6,081 nucleotides of DNA from Gemmatimonadota bacterium (GTDB lineage Bacteria; Gemmatimonadota; Gemmatimonadetes; Palauibacterales; Palauibacteraceae), in the NCBI GenBank assembly GCA_029863105.1, contig JAOTWC010000094.1, forward strand, positions 1 through 6,081, given 5' to 3'. Shown piece by piece: positions 5,358 to 6,081 of the stretch. A program made the translations under genes and the position numbers. A model generated the notes under the pieces. The model had not been told where the DNA came from, did no database searches, and worked only from the letters and a program-made list of their open reading frames with translations. How positions within the stretch are numbered: the first letter of the stretch is position 1; the number at the start of each line of letters is the position of its first letter.

Positions 5358-6081
5358 CCCCTACGCGTACGATGAACAACCCTTCACGAACGCTGGTGAA
5401 GATCACAAGCCCATCCCCGAAGAACGGATAGTTGCTCCACGCCCCACTCTCGCTCGAGCTGAACCCCGGTCCGTTCGCGTTCATCGGCGCGCTGTCGAAG
5501 TGGGCGATTTCTTTCGGGTTGGCGCGATCGCTGATGTCGAGCACGCGCAGCCCGCTGCCGTAGTTCGATTCGTACACCCGATCACCGACGACGTACAGGT
5601 TGTGGTCCGATGAGCGAACGGGCCCGAAGTACTCGCGCACGAGGATCGGATCTTCGAGTCGCGACAGGTCCCACACCATCGTGCGAGTGAATTCGGCCAG
5701 CCCCGCCGCTTCGTCGCCCTCGTCGTTCTGGTAGAAGTACCGCTGCTCGTCGTCGAACCAGCCCTGATGGGCGTACGACACATTGGGGTAGCTGCTGCGG
5801 CCTACCGTCACCGGGTTCGACTTGTCGGTGACGTCGGCAATGTTGATTTCTTTTTCGTTGGAGCCCACACAGATCTCTCGTCCGCGGTACTCCGCATCCG
5901 GCCCCTGATACGTGATGCACTGCGCATCATGTGTGTATCCGCGGCTGTTGGCGCCGTCCCGATCATTGTAGCAACCTGCGAACACGGGATTCAGCGGCTC
6001 GCGTGCGTCGACCATATGCAGGCCGCCGCCGCACGTCTCGCCTCCGCTGTTGGCGCCGACGACGTACAGGAAACGCGAGGA
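5338..6081 (-). CDS. Choice-of-anchor B family protein with LVIVD-type repeats (C-terminal part)
   Basis: The frame is open to the window edge, giving 247 visible residues and a TGA at 5338-5340; the N-terminus is off the window. Repeats of the form VxDΦSDxxNPxxΦ occur at visible residues 20-36 (HMVDAREPLNPVFAG), 77-94 (IADVTDKSNP), 134-149 (MVWDLSRLEDP) and 176-195 (LRVLDISDRANP), as in LVIVD beta-propeller repeats. Conserved-looking marks include THDAQC, GREICVGSNEKE, AHQGWF, SDHNLYV and WSNYPFF, with four cysteines (17, 37, 55, 71). An in-frame ATG at 6015 falls inside conserved sequence and is not the start. These proteins are exported and surface- or envelope-associated; their biochemical role is unknown. 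The family is named for varied C-terminal sorting signals, but this one ends at GLFIVRVGESDPTT with no hydrophobic or sorting tail, so it must be free or anchored through its unseen N-terminus. It converges on the hydrolase gene. Confidence 0.88.
   Translation of the reverse strand, partial: SSRFLYVVGANSGGETCGGGLHMVDAREPLNPVFAGCYNDRDGANSRGYTHDAQCITYQGPDAEYRGREICVGSNEKEINIADVTDKSNPVTVGRSSYPNVSYAHQGWFDDEQRYFYQNDEGDEAAGLAEFTRTMVWDLSRLEDPILVREYFGPVRSSDHNLYVVGDRVYESNYGSGLRVLDISDRANPKEIAHFDSAPMNANGPGFSSSESGAWSNYPFFGDGLVIFTSVREGLFIVRVGESDPTT

Noticed and set aside
5949..6015. ATG 6015 as the start of the choice-of-anchor B protein
   Set aside because: The 22 codons upstream to the window edge stay open and encode family-like sequence (FLYVVGANSGG), so the ATG is internal.

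Overview
This is a GC-rich bacterial chromosome segment, almost entirely coding. It carries five protein genes plus one small lipoprotein gene overlapping the first. I see no RNA gene, CRISPR array, insertion sequence or phage-type gene. The gene set combines a secreted trypsin-fold protease with a PKD domain, a choice-of-anchor B protein, and a serine hydrolase with a signal peptide and C-terminal membrane helices. This suggests a Gram-negative, probably marine or soil heterotroph; Gemmatimonadota, Acidobacteriota or a gammaproteobacterium such as Woeseiaceae are all possible. This placement rests on family impressions only, because no phylogenetic marker lies in the window.

Layout. Bases 1-788 (+) hold the C-terminal part of a secreted serine protease: the GDSG end of the catalytic domain, then a PKD domain, then an Fn3-like domain. 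A 117-residue lipoprotein gene (766-1119, +) overlaps its end. A reductase of the ornithine cyclodeaminase/mu-crystallin family (1120-2106, -) meets the lipoprotein gene stop to stop with no base between. Across a 77-bp divergent intergenic region lies an enolase-superfamily enzyme (2184-3287, +). After a 204-bp gap comes a class C beta-lactamase-fold serine hydrolase with four predicted membrane helices (3492-5336, +). It converges, with one base between stops, on the C-terminal 247 residues of a choice-of-anchor B (LVIVD-repeat) protein (5338-6081, -).

How the genes may work together. The strongest functional unit is the divergent pair. The enolase-superfamily protein resembles 4-hydroxyproline betaine 2-epimerase and cis-3-hydroxy-L-proline dehydratase. 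The partner looks like a ketimine (delta1-pyrroline-2-carboxylate) reductase rather than a true ornithine cyclodeaminase. Together they could turn cis-3-hydroxy-L-proline into L-proline through delta1-pyrroline-2-carboxylate. The other genes are cell-envelope or secreted proteins. The protease and lipoprotein probably form one transcription unit, and the lipoprotein resembles a small domain that I recall at the N-terminus of this protease family. The hydrolase and the choice-of-anchor B protein are on opposite strands, so any joint role is unproven.
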